A stretch of DNA of 14,355 bases. It comes from Bacteroidota bacterium (GTDB taxonomy: Bacteria; Bacteroidota; Bacteroidia; Bacteroidales; Prolixibacteraceae). Positions 1-7,832 of this stretch are shown one piece after another. Below the pieces are notes generated by a model. It was not told where the DNA came from and made no database searches. It saw nothing but the letters and a program-made list of their open reading frames with translations. Each line of letters opens with the position of its first letter. Position 1 is the first letter of the stretch. The position numbers and the translations under genes are program-made. The stretch is from NCBI GenBank assembly GCA_030695265.1, contig JAUYTA010000285.1, positions 1-14,355 of the forward strand, written 5' to 3'.

Positions 1-924
1 GGTGTTTTGTTTGAGAACGAATACCGGTTCACCAAAAAACAATTGGCTCAGTTTTTTGAGGTTTCTGAGCGCACCATTAACAAATGTCTGGCAAAAAATG
101 AATCAGAACTAGCAAAAAACGGTTACGGAGTACTCTCAGGTAAGCGTCTGATAAGCTTTAAGTTAGCTGTCGAGAATTCTTTTGGTCATGAACTGGATTT
201 CATGACCAAAATTACCGTCCTGGGGATCTTTAATTTTCGTGCATTTCTGAATCTTTCGATGTTACTTACCGATAGTGAGAAAGCTAAAGAAATGCGCAGT
301 ACCATTCTCGATATAGTGATTGATACCATCAACAAACGTACCGGCGGAGGCACCAAATACATCAATCAGCGCGACGAAGATTTTGTTGTCAACTTACTCA
401 GTGGCGAGGATTACAGAAAAGAGTTTACCGATGCACTAAGAGATTACGTTGCAATGGGTAACTTCAAATACATCGTTTACACCAATAAAATTTACTCCAG
501 CATCTTTAAAGAAAACGCCGACGAGTACCGTAAAATCTTAAAACTTGATTCGTCCGAAAATGTTCGTCACACCATGTATAGCGAAGTGCTGGATTTAATA
601 TCGAGCTACGAAACAGGTTTTGCCGATGCGCTAATAACCGAATTTCTACGGTTAAACCGGAAATTAACATCTATTGAGGTAGATACAGCATTTAGGAAAT
701 TCGAACAACAAAAGCTTTGGGAACCATTGCGTGAAAAAGCCCGTCAAAAGATGGCAAGCCGCGATTTGTGTTTCCGGGATGCCTTACACCAAAACCTTGA
801 AGAATACATTAGCTCTGTCCCCAAAGAAGATTTCGACCGGTTTTTAGGCGAGAAAAGCAAAGATTTGGAGCAACGCCTCGAAGAATACAAAGAAGCATTG
901 AAACGCCTTAAAGAAAGGGATTAA
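1..924 (+). CDS. HTH DNA-binding protein, putative partner of Doc-type toxin (5' end uncertain)
   Basis: Reads open from base 1 (Gly-Val upstream of a TTG at 7), so the true start may lie left of the window; TTG at 7 is the only start codon visible near the edge. About 305 residues are seen. Residues 6-50 form a helix-turn-helix ('KKQLAQFFEVSERTINKCL'). A middle segment around residues 80-125 carries 'TGGGTKYINQRDEDF', which resembles the central part of RhuM-like or phage-type DNA-binding proteins. The last 35 residues are highly charged and probably coiled coil. The stop is two bases before the Doc-like gene, so the two are translationally coupled. The pairing suggests an antitoxin or repressor role, but the protein is far larger than Phd and unlike it, so that role is inferred only. 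The HTH is clear; the family is not certain. Confidence 0.75.
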   Translation, partial: GVLFENEYRFTKKQLAQFFEVSERTINKCLAKNESELAKNGYGVLSGKRLISFKLAVENSFGHELDFMTKITVLGIFNFRAFLNLSMLLTDSEKAKEMRSTILDIVIDTINKRTGGGTKYINQRDEDFVVNLLSGEDYRKEFTDALRDYVAMGNFKYIVYTNKIYSSIFKENADEYRKILKLDSSENVRHTMYSEVLDLISSYETGFADALITEFLRLNRKLTSIEVDTAFRKFEQQKLWEPLREKARQKMASRDLCFRDALHQNLEEYISSVPKEDFDRFLGEKSKDLEQRLEEYKEALKRLKERD

Positions 925-926
925 CC

Positions 927-1382
927 ATGATTCTGTATATCAGTCGCGAACAGGCAGAAATTACCCATCTTAAAACCGTGGAACTCAGTGGTGGCGGTTC
1001 AACCGATGTAATCAATATTGGTTATTTGGATAGCGCTTTAGAGCATATCCAAAACGACGATTATTACCCGACATTTGAAGAAAAGCTGACCCACCTGGTG
1101 TGGTCAATCAATAAAAATCATTGTTTTTCTGATGGAAACAAGCGTTTGTCAATCACTTTAGGTGTTCAGTTTTTGACGATCAATGGTTATTTGTTCTGTT
1201 TAGCCCGTTTCCTTCGTGACATGGAAAATATTAGCTACCATCTTGCTGCCGGCAGAATAGATAAAGACTTATTAGAAAGGATAATAAAATCGTTTTTAGA
1301 TGGTGAAAGTGATTTCGATGAGGATCTGAAATTTGAAATATTTACATTAATATCCGATGAACAGATAGGGTTTGATGAATAA
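927..1382 (+). CDS. Fic/Doc family protein (Doc-type, death-on-curing)
   Basis: 151 residues, the size of a compact Doc protein. The Fic catalytic motif is at residues 65-73, 'HCFSDGNKR': His65, Phe67, Asp69, Gly70, Asn71, Lys72, Arg73. AMP-transferring Fic proteins usually have HxFx(D/E)GNGRxxR. Here Lys replaces the second Gly and the distal Arg is missing, as in P1 Doc (HxFxxANKR), which phosphorylates EF-Tu. Gly70 however is Fic-like, so AMP transfer cannot be excluded. No (S/T)xxxE(G/N) inhibitory motif is obvious in the protein, so control probably comes from outside, most simply from the HTH protein two bases upstream. It lies 17 bases before hsdR in the same operon. The family call is firm; target and toxicity are inferred. 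Confidence 0.88.
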   Translation: MILYISREQAEITHLKTVELSGGGSTDVINIGYLDSALEHIQNDDYYPTFEEKLTHLVWSINKNHCFSDGNKRLSITLGVQFLTINGYLFCLARFLRDMENISYHLAAGRIDKDLLERIIKSFLDGESDFDEDLKFEIFTLISDEQIGFDE

Positions 1383-1399
1383 ATTTTATAAAAATCAAC

Positions 1400-4300
1400 A
1401 TGAACGAACTCGACCTACAAGACAAATACCTGATCAACTTTTTTTGCGAAAGAGCCGACGGATTACAATACAAAGAGGTGAAAGCCAATACTGTTTCGCG
1501 CCAGTTCTTTATTGTGGAAGATTTAAAACATTTCCTCAGCGAAACTTCGCTCAACAAAGACAATTACCGAAAGCTACTCCGCAAATTTGGCACAGAAAAA
1601 GAATTGATGGAAGCATTCATGGATTTCCTGAATGGTCGTATAAAGTCGTCGATGAACATGGCTATTTTTATCAATGGCAATAAATCCGTTACTTTCGAAG
1701 GAGTCACTTTGTATTTGTTTTACCCCACGGGGTCCGAGTTCAACGAAGACAAACTCTTTAATGAGAATATCTTTTCAGTCGTTCAGGAATTGCCTTACAC
1801 ATTTAAATACCTGGGAAAGCAGCTATATTCCTTTCGCCCCGATTTATCGTTTTTCATCAATGGTATTTATCTGGGATATAGCGAGCTGAAAAGCAACTAC
1901 AACAACCAGAACGCCCGAAACAACGGTCGCAAAAAGGTGGCTAAAGATTATTTATCTGCCGTTCAGGAATATTTAATCATTGCCGATGGCAACGACATTT
2001 CGCAAAGTATCCGCAAAGACTTCCTGAAAATCTTTGAAAAAGCCATTCACATTACTTCAACCGATATTAACGACACGTACATCATCCGCAACATATCCAA
2101 CCAATTCGAAGAAATTAAGAATACGGTTGCCTCCGGAAGTTACGATTTTGAAACATACGATAAGAAGATGATAAAAGACTTCAAATCGTATCCGTTACGA
2201 AATCCGAAAGGTACTAAAACAGAACGTTTTGAGGAAGTTTTCAAAACGTTGTACGATAAACGTATGATTGAGAAAGAGATTCTTTATTACAACTTTATTG
2301 AGCGTGACCTAATCAAAAAAGAAGGCAGTAAAACCAAAGAATACAAGCACAACGATGGGTTTCTCATTAGTCCACGTCCCAAGCAAAAATTTGGTACCGA
2401 TAAGATAATGAGTAAAATCGGTGAGTTTCTGGAACATGAGAACGAGCCGGATTATTTCACAACCAAGCTAAAGGCCGACTTAAAAGCCAAAGGTGTTGGC
2501 GATACACAAATTGAGGAATTAATTGGCAAACGCCGGAAATACCAAAACAACAAGAATGTGTATTCATTGCTGTTGCAGTATGCAGCCGGTTTTGGTAAAA
2601 GCAACATCATTGGCTGGACGGCCTTGCAATTAAAGGACCTCCGCAAGGATCGCCATTACATTTACGATAAGGTAATGTTGGTGGTTGACAGGCTGCAATT
2701 GCGCGACCAGCTCGACTCCAAAATGTATAACATGAACATCAGCAACAAGATGTTCGTTGAAGCTTCCAATCAGAAAACATTCATTGATGCCCTGAAAAGC
2801 GACACACGGATTATTGTGGTCAATTTACAGAAGTTCAGCACTATCAAAGAGGTGTTAGCCCCCGAAGTTATCCAGAAATTAGCTTCATTGCGCATCGCAT
2901 TTCTGATCGACGAAATACACCGGTCCAACACCGGAGAGCAGCACGAAGAAATGATAAGCCTGTTCGATGAACTTCAGGCAAGTTTCGATAACAACAACGA
3001 ATATAAGAAGCACAAAAAGAAGAAAAACCTGATCGTCGGATTTACGGCCACCCCAAGCGACCACTCACTTGCCCGTTTTGGCGAATTCAGCCGATATGCT
3101 GAAAACATGCCTATCTGGATACCGTTCGATAGCTATACCATGAAAGAAGCGATTGAGGATGGATACATTCTTAACCCGATAAAAGGAATTGTTCCGGTAT
3201 CAGCCAAAATGTTTTTTGAGATACCTGATAACGAACTGGAAGGTTTTGAGGATGATCACGGTTATGAGCCAATTCCTGACGATACCGATACCGGCATTGA
3301 TGAAAATGGTAAAAAATACGCCATCAGGAAAAAGAAAATATACGAAAACGACGATCGTATTAAAGCAATCTCAAAATTTGTAGTTGACCGTCTGGTTTCT
3401 ACCGTTTATCACAACATACGTGGCACAGCAAAAGCAATGCTGGCGGTATCGTCCATTAAATCAGCAATAAAATACAAAGGCTTTATCGATCAATATTTTA
3501 AGAAAGCAGTAAAAGAAACAAAATATGAGCGATTCAAGGACGCCCCGGTGTATATTATCTACTCCGATAATCCGGATTATAAAAGCTGTGGTTCGTTAAA
3601 CAACAACCTTTCGGAAGAAAAGATATTACAGAATTTTACCGTTAAGAAAAACGGGATTATTATAGTTGTTGACAAACTGCAAACCGGATTTGATGAACCA
3701 AAATTGCATACTCTTTTCCTTGACAAAGAAATCAGGGGCATCAATGCCATTCAGACCATTTCGCGGGTTGACCGCACAACCAAATACAAGAACGATTGCA
3801 AAATCATTGATTTCTCCTACAAAAATGTAAATGTTCGGAATATAAAGATTGCTTTTGAGCATTTCAGCAATGTGGTAGTGAGTGATTTCGACCCGATTGG
3901 TGATGAAGGCAAACTGGAAATATTCTATACTGATCTGGTTAAACATGAGGTCCTTATTAATCACTTCGAATCGTTTACCAACTATAAAAAAGGCGACTTC
4001 AATGTTTCAATCATTATAAATATGGAGGACGGCTTTGCTGATTTTATTACTTCGAAACCCAAAGAGGCAAAAGAGCTGAAAAGTAAGATCAGCCATTACT
4101 TTCAAATCCTAAATTTGATTGAATACGTGATCGAGCTTGATGAAAAGTACAGTGAATCTATCTTTTTAGATTTCTGGCGCAGGTTCAATAACGAATACAA
4201 TAACATCAACAAACAAGACGAAATTATCGATGATGTTGAAATTTACTTCGATAACAAAATTGGCATTGTTGCACCAGCCGAACTCAAAGAGAAACCGAAA

Positions 4301-4735
4301 CGTGAAATCAAAGGCGGTTCAAACGGACCAGGTGAAAAGAAATTCAAATATGATATTCTCAAAGTAATAGAGAAGCGGAATCAGGAAGAAGAAGCTATTG
4401 AAGAATTGATAAAAGACTTTGAAGCCAAAATTGATCTGTTCTTTGAGTATGTAAGAAGCGATGATTCCGGCAAACGGTTAATTGCAAAAATGCAGGATGA
4501 AGGCTTGGCCTTTGATTCAGAAGAAATTTACGACGATTTTGCCAAGCTATACCGCAAGTTTATTCGACGGAATAAAGATCTGGGTGAGTTTTTTATAAAA
4601 GAAACGGAAGACATCATTAATCAGCTTTGCGACGATTTTGAAAGAACCTTGACAGTTATTTATGCTGAAAACGAAGTAATGAGAATTGCGGCAGCAACAG
4701 AAACTACTTACTTAAAAAAGGATGTGGGTTTTTAA
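1400..4735 (+). CDS. hsdR: type I restriction endonuclease subunit R (HsdR)
   Basis: 1111 residues, typical HsdR length. It is the motor and nuclease subunit that, with HsdM and HsdS, translocates DNA and cuts unmodified DNA. An N-terminal PD-(D/E)xK nuclease is visible: Asp148 in 'RPDLSFF', then Glu162 and Lys164 in 'SELKS'. The superfamily 2 helicase follows: Walker A 'AAGFGKS' at 395-401 (Lys400), Walker B 'DEIH' at 504-507, motif III 'TATP' at 549-552, motif V region 'QTGFDEP' around 761-767 and motif VI 'QTISRVDRT' at 785-793. An acidic stretch at about 606-640 lies between the two helicase lobes. The C-terminal ~250 residues are helical and charged, as expected for HsdM contact. The reading frame is intact. 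hsdM and hsdS are absent here and presumably upstream of the window, with the HTH/Doc pair inserted before hsdR. Confidence 0.93.
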   Translation: MNELDLQDKYLINFFCERADGLQYKEVKANTVSRQFFIVEDLKHFLSETSLNKDNYRKLLRKFGTEKELMEAFMDFLNGRIKSSMNMAIFINGNKSVTFEGVTLYLFYPTGSEFNEDKLFNENIFSVVQELPYTFKYLGKQLYSFRPDLSFFINGIYLGYSELKSNYNNQNARNNGRKKVAKDYLSAVQEYLIIADGNDISQSIRKDFLKIFEKAIHITSTDINDTYIIRNISNQFEEIKNTVASGSYDFETYDKKMIKDFKSYPLRNPKGTKTERFEEVFKTLYDKRMIEKEILYYNFIERDLIKKEGSKTKEYKHNDGFLISPRPKQKFGTDKIMSKIGEFLEHENEPDYFTTKLKADLKAKGVGDTQIEELIGKRRKYQNNKNVYSLLLQYAAGFGKSNIIGWTALQLKDLRKDRHYIYDKVMLVVDRLQLRDQLDSKMYNMNISNKMFVEASNQKTFIDALKSDTRIIVVNLQKFSTIKEVLAPEVIQKLASLRIAFLIDEIHRSNTGEQHEEMISLFDELQASFDNNNEYKKHKKKKNLIVGFTATPSDHSLARFGEFSRYAENMPIWIPFDSYTMKEAIEDGYILNPIKGIVPVSAKMFFEIPDNELEGFEDDHGYEPIPDDTDTGIDENGKKYAIRKKKIYENDDRIKAISKFVVDRLVSTVYHNIRGTAKAMLAVSSIKSAIKYKGFIDQYFKKAVKETKYERFKDAPVYIIYSDNPDYKSCGSLNNNLSEEKILQNFTVKKNGIIIVVDKLQTGFDEPKLHTLFLDKEIRGINAIQTISRVDRTTKYKNDCKIIDFSYKNVNVRNIKIAFEHFSNVVVSDFDPIGDEGKLEIFYTDLVKHEVLINHFESFTNYKKGDFNVSIIINMEDGFADFITSKPKEAKELKSKISHYFQILNLIEYVIELDEKYSESIFLDFWRRFNNEYNNINKQDEIIDDVEIYFDNKIGIVAPAELKEKPKREIKGGSNGPGEKKFKYDILKVIEKRNQEEEAIEELIKDFEAKIDLFFEYVRSDDSGKRLIAKMQDEGLAFDSEEIYDDFAKLYRKFIRRNKDLGEFFIKETEDIINQLCDDFERTLTVIYAENEVMRIAAATETTYLKKDVGF

Positions 4736-4825
4736 AATTGGTATGGAAAATGAAAAAATAAAAAGTGCTGAGTAATCAAAAAGCCTGGAAAATAGATATT
4801 AACAAGCAATTGGGAGGCTTAAACT

Positions 4826-5248
4826 ATGAGTAAAAAACTACAAATACGCAACAGTACAGCCGAGTTTCTGGTTTTCACCAAACAGGCAGGCGAAAGCACC
4901 ATTGATGTGCGAATTGAAGATGAAACCGTATGGCTCACCCAAAAGTTGCTTGCCGTGCTTTTTGAGGTTGATGTCCGGACAATTAGCGAACATTTAAAAA
5001 ATATTTTTAATTCCCATGAATTGGACACCAATTCAGTTATTCGAAATTTTCGAATAACTGCCGCCGATGGCAAAAACTACAACACGCAATTTTACAATCT
5101 CGATGCCATTATATCCGAAGAAATTGCAAAAGCTTTTGCTGAAACGGAGTTTGAAAAATACCGCATTGTGCAAGATCAATTGTTTGAATCCGATTTCGAT
5201 AAACTGATTAAAAACGAATTGGGAGGAAAGAATGATGAGCTCGCATAA
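4826..5248 (+). CDS. RhuM-like protein with internal in-frame deletion
   Basis: 140 residues, against roughly 300 or more for intact RhuM-family proteins. Residues 13-97 match the RhuM N-terminus: 'DETVWLTQKLLAVLF' (residues 32-46), 'ISEHLKNIF', 'VIRNFRI' and 'YNLDAIIS'. After Ser97 family members normally continue with a 'VGYRVNS..GTQFR' block. Here the sequence jumps to 'AETEFEKYRIVQDQLFESDF' (residues 105-124), which is C-terminal RhuM sequence. The join is near base 5117 and keeps the frame. The start at 4826 is backed by a GGGAGG eight bases upstream, unusual for this phylum. RhuM genes often accompany type I restriction loci; their role is poorly understood. The product may be a deletion derivative that still binds DNA, or a pseudogene on its way out. 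Confidence 0.75.
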   Translation: MSKKLQIRNSTAEFLVFTKQAGESTIDVRIEDETVWLTQKLLAVLFEVDVRTISEHLKNIFNSHELDTNSVIRNFRITAADGKNYNTQFYNLDAIISEEIAKAFAETEFEKYRIVQDQLFESDFDKLIKNELGGKNDELA

Positions 5249-5259
5249 TCAAAATTGCT

Positions 5260-5294
5260 AACTCATCCGATGACTCGAAGTCATCGGATGAGTT
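5260..5294. repeat. perfect 16-bp inverted repeat, 3-base loop
   Basis: Bases 5260-5275 are exactly complementary to 5279-5294, with loop CGA. It starts 12 bases after the RhuM-like stop codon and could end transcription, but no T-run follows on either strand (GACCCCGG on the right), so it looks more like a REP-type palindromic unit than a classical terminator. Confidence 0.7.
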
Positions 5295-5371
5295 GACCCC
5301 GGATGCGCAGACCAGCTACAAAGTTTCAAAGGGAATGGATGTGCCTGCGGAGCCGGGAGAAAATTAAATTT

Positions 5372-5379
5372 TATTTTTG
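5372..5379 (+). promoter_or_regulatory. Bacteroidota-type -7 box (TATTTTTG)
   Basis: TATTTTTG fits the TAnnTTTG consensus of Bacteroidota vegetative promoters and lies 35 bases before the ATG at 5415, giving a leader of about 30 bases. No clear -33 TTTG is seen at the right spacing. It suggests the 211-aa gene is transcribed separately from the restriction operon. Confidence 0.5.
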
Positions 5380-5414
5380 CACCATACGTAAACATCAATT
5401 TATTTTAATCAACC

Positions 5415-6050
5415 ATGAAATTAACAGATTATAAAGCCATTAGAGAAGCCGGTAAAAAAATAGGGGGTGATATTTTTAATTACGCGGTTGACAGCAATAA
5501 AAATGATTTAATAACAGCAGCCAAATTATTGGGGTTTTGGGATGGTAAAATGATGGTTTTTGATTCGGAAAGTGATTCGGAAACTATGATGGATCTGATG
5601 GTTTTTGAAAAGATTTCACCAAATCTTCCGGCGTGTAAGCGTTTTCAGATGAGTAATCCGAAACTGAATGATATTGAGCAGGAACACATGAATGGGATAC
5701 TCAATAATTACTCCTCTCTTTTTGAAGTTAAAAACATTGATTCTATTGGCAATACACTTGTTCTGGGAGATTTATTGGATGCTAACCATAAAGAGTATCT
5801 GTTGATGGACATTGGCATGTCGAAAACGGCACGGCCTGGGTCTATTTTTTATACCCGTTTGATCCCCATCCGCGATATCAATATGACTTCGGGTGCATCA
5901 TTCATATTTGAAAAAATTTATAAAGACAAATTACTTTCTGCAATTTCTTTTGCTACTGTCAAGAAAAGGAGAAAACTAACTTCCACAGAAATGTTCATAC
6001 TGATGCATGAAAAGAATCGACAGTTCGGAATGGAAACAAGAACCGAATAA
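5415..6050 (+). CDS. conserved-looking hypothetical protein, 211 aa
   Basis: I do not recognise this family. The product is soluble, with no signal peptide or membrane segment. The N-terminal half has an acidic stretch, 'DSESDSETMMDLMVFE' (residues 51-66). The C-terminal half holds a compact block with 'LLMDIGMSKTARPG', 'RLIPIRDINMTSG' and 'FIFEKIYKDKLL' at about residues 135-176, which has the look of a conserved beta-rich fold, and ends in a basic tail. It has its own promoter box 35 bases upstream of the ATG. Its position between a restriction operon and the rlmN 3'-end fragment makes it island cargo, but no function follows from that. The intact frame and the strong ATG context support a real gene. 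Confidence 0.7.
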   Translation: MKLTDYKAIREAGKKIGGDIFNYAVDSNKNDLITAAKLLGFWDGKMMVFDSESDSETMMDLMVFEKISPNLPACKRFQMSNPKLNDIEQEHMNGILNNYSSLFEVKNIDSIGNTLVLGDLLDANHKEYLLMDIGMSKTARPGSIFYTRLIPIRDINMTSGASFIFEKIYKDKLLSAISFATVKKRRKLTSTEMFILMHEKNRQFGMETRTE

Positions 6051-6107
6051 GATTTTCGAAAATAACAGACACATTGGAGCCTGGAATTTGAAACCTGGAA
6101 CTCTGCT

Positions 6108-6213
6108 CTACCCCAACATTTCCTTCGTACTTAATAACCCGCATGCTGCGTATATATCCTGTCCACGGCTGGTTCGAATATTGGTTAAAATGCCCATGAA
6201 GTTATGTTGTTCA
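6108..6213 (-). pseudogene. diverged duplicate of the rlmN 3' end (possible attachment-site copy)
   Basis: Read on the minus strand this gives 'GILTNIRTSRGQDIYAACGL' then 'LSTKEMLG' and a TAG stop. The intact RlmN at 7833 ends 'GILTTIRASRGQDIYAACGL' then 'LSTKEMGGK' and TAG. DNA similarity runs from the stop codon to about 6213, after which it is lost. Identical blocks include CCTTCGTACT and TGGTTAAAATGCC. Many differences are in third codon positions, so this copy evolved as a working gene end in some lineage before being stranded. It has no start of its own; upstream codons to 6320 do not resemble RlmN. The best explanation is a gene 3' end left by site-specific integration. Confidence 0.85.
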
Positions 6214-6529
6214 TAAAAAATAAGTGTTTCGGCAGAGTTTTTTTTATGGGTTAAATCATTCGTGTTTCGCAGAAAATTAGCCCGACACCGAAGAATATCT
6301 AACGGAAAATTTATTTCCATCGCGCATTGATAGAAAATCGCTATTTTCGTGAACGAGTTAAACGCGAATTGAAAAGTCGGTTTTCAGCAGAAGGTTTTCC
6401 CGACGCGCGGAAACGGAAAAAAGGGAAAACGCGTCCACATTATCGCCATTTTCAAAGAGGGAGCTAAGTAACAAAGACACTATTAAACACGACAGACAAA
6501 ACAATTAGTAATAATCAAATCTTAAAAAT
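6214..6529. other. non-coding stretch with short inverted repeats
   Basis: No convincing gene is seen. It holds GAAAAT-CGCT-ATTTTC at about 6333-6348 and GTTTTCCC (6394-6401) paired with GGGAAAAC (6423-6430) across a 21-base spacer, within a patch rich in CGCG. It follows the rlmN fragment directly and leads into the secreted-protein gene, so it may hold the end of an integrated element and that gene's promoter. No TAnnTTTG box is clear. Confidence 0.5.
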
Positions 6530-7711
6530 ATGAGACCAATAATTTTACTGATTGTAACGCTAGGACTTTTTGTTCATCCTGCTTTCGGTCAAGACACCAC
6601 CAAAGTTTCCACAATAGAAAAAGTTAGGGCATTGGACAATGATGTACAAGAACTGAAGGACTATGTCAAATCCCAAAAGACTTTAAGCGAAGGAACAGCA
6701 AAAAAAATTTATGAAAAGAACTATAATAGGCTAATCTCTACAGCTGAACTTCTACGTGAGTTGAATTCAACAATAGCTTTTATAGAAAAAGACAAAAGTC
6801 AAGCAAGTGTTGATAATGCAATTAGACAAGCTAACAATCCTTCCAGTGACATTCTGGGTTTTAAATTAACTGATGTTATAACCACATCATTAGACGAGAC
6901 AATAAAAGAGAAGAACATTGTAGCTGAGAAATCGAGCACAGTAAAAAGTATAGTTGGGAATTTAATTCATGGGTTTGGCCCAATTTTTCCTCCTTTACAA
7001 TTTGTGTCATCAATTGTGTCGGGAATATCGTCATTCACCGACAAGGATATTTCAATAGCTCCTTCTCTTACTTCTAACATTGATGGCAAAATAAAGTATA
7101 TTAAGGATATGAAATTCTCGGCTAAGACTTCAACGCTTGACACTGCATTCATTGGAAGTTTTACAAGAAAATTAGCGCCATACATTGGCTTTTATGTAGA
7201 GCTAAATCAAATAAATACAAGTTTTGAAGACGACTTGGCAAAATTCTCATTTCTTAATTCAGACATTACAAGCAAAGCAGCACAACTCTCAATTGAGTTT
7301 GAACAAGGAACATCAGTCGAATTACATCCAGACAGTAGCATCACGAATCAAGTGAACAAATTAACGAGTTTTAATACAAGCGGAACGACAAACTTCAATC
7401 ATTCAGACTTTAATAGAAAAAGTGAAATGAGTTACGTTAATGAGAATCTTGAGAGCCTATATGAATTTGTTAAATACTTCAACGAATATGCTCGTCAATA
7501 CATATATTTGGTTAACAGAAACATTGACAACAACAAAACACAATTAAAGAATGCTAAAAAGCTGCCGAAAGCTGTTACAAAGACAATTGACGACTTACTT
7601 ACTAAAATTGAAAAAGAGCAAGTTGGTACAGAGCAAAATCCTGGTTTCATAACCAAATACAATAAAAATATATCTTCAATCACAAACAAGATTAAGGAAT
7701 TGAGAAAATGA
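6530..7711 (+). CDS. secreted helical protein of unknown function, 393 aa
   Basis: Not recognised. An N-terminal signal peptide is clear: hydrophobic core at residues 3-15 and a likely cut near 'AFG/QD' at 20-21. Residues 25-95 and 300-393 are charged, helical and heptad-like. Between them lies a glycine- and proline-containing hydrophobic stretch at about 137-168 ('IVGNLIHGFGPIFPP' then 'LQFVSSIVSGISSF'). Long helices around a central hydrophobic segment recall alpha-helical pore-forming toxins, but that is only a shape resemblance. The gene is clearly more AT-rich than neighbouring rlmN, which fits recent acquisition. It is the only gene between the rlmN fragment and intact rlmN, and is followed ten bases later by a palindrome that may end its transcript. 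Confidence 0.78.
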   Translation: MRPIILLIVTLGLFVHPAFGQDTTKVSTIEKVRALDNDVQELKDYVKSQKTLSEGTAKKIYEKNYNRLISTAELLRELNSTIAFIEKDKSQASVDNAIRQANNPSSDILGFKLTDVITTSLDETIKEKNIVAEKSSTVKSIVGNLIHGFGPIFPPLQFVSSIVSGISSFTDKDISIAPSLTSNIDGKIKYIKDMKFSAKTSTLDTAFIGSFTRKLAPYIGFYVELNQINTSFEDDLAKFSFLNSDITSKAAQLSIEFEQGTSVELHPDSSITNQVNKLTSFNTSGTTNFNHSDFNRKSEMSYVNENLESLYEFVKYFNEYARQYIYLVNRNIDNNKTQLKNAKKLPKAVTKTIDDLLTKIEKEQVGTEQNPGFITKYNKNISSITNKIKELRK

Positions 7712-7720
7712 AACGAGGCA

Positions 7721-7736
7721 TCCCGATTTATCGGGA
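7721..7736. repeat. TCCCGAT-TT-ATCGGGA palindrome
   Basis: A 7-bp stem with a 2-base loop, ten bases after the stop of the 393-aa gene. A related unit with the same TCCCGA/TCGGGA arms and a GTAA loop is at 13968-13983, which points to a small dispersed repeat family rather than a one-off terminator; no T-run follows. Confidence 0.55.
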
Positions 7737-7744
7737 CACAGAAG

Positions 7745-7762
7745 ATCCGCCAGCTGGCGGAT
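7745..7762. repeat. 18-bp perfect palindrome ATCCGCCAGCTGGCGGAT
   Basis: Perfectly self-complementary with no loop, immediately right of the TCCCGAT palindrome. Its high GC content stands out against the AT-rich surroundings. Probably a REP-like intergenic element; a role in transcript ending or 3'-end protection is possible. Confidence 0.55.
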
Positions 7763-7832
7763 GGCGAGTTCTATCTGACAATTAAAAATCAAAATATAAA
7801 CAGATGAAAACAGCATGCAATAAATAAGACTT

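Noticed and set aside
4743..4833. Tiny frames between hsdR and the RhuM-like gene (10 codons from 4743; about 22 codons from 4765)
   Set aside because: Too short to support; the second overlaps the RhuM-like start. Possibly remnants of a lost gene, but nothing identifies it.
5295..5365. CCCGG-TGCGCAG paired with CTGCGGAGCCGGG as a second hairpin after the RhuM-like gene
   Set aside because: The stem is imperfect with a loop of more than 30 bases; it could be chance in a GC-richer patch.
6171..6180. GGTTCGAATA resembling a tRNA T-arm, which would suggest a tRNA attachment site
   Set aside because: It is within the rlmN-like fragment, and no acceptor, D or anticodon arms can be drawn around it.
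6108..6320. 70-codon minus-strand frame as an independent small gene
   Set aside because: Only the last ~33 codons resemble anything, namely the RlmN C-terminus; it is best read as a gene fragment.
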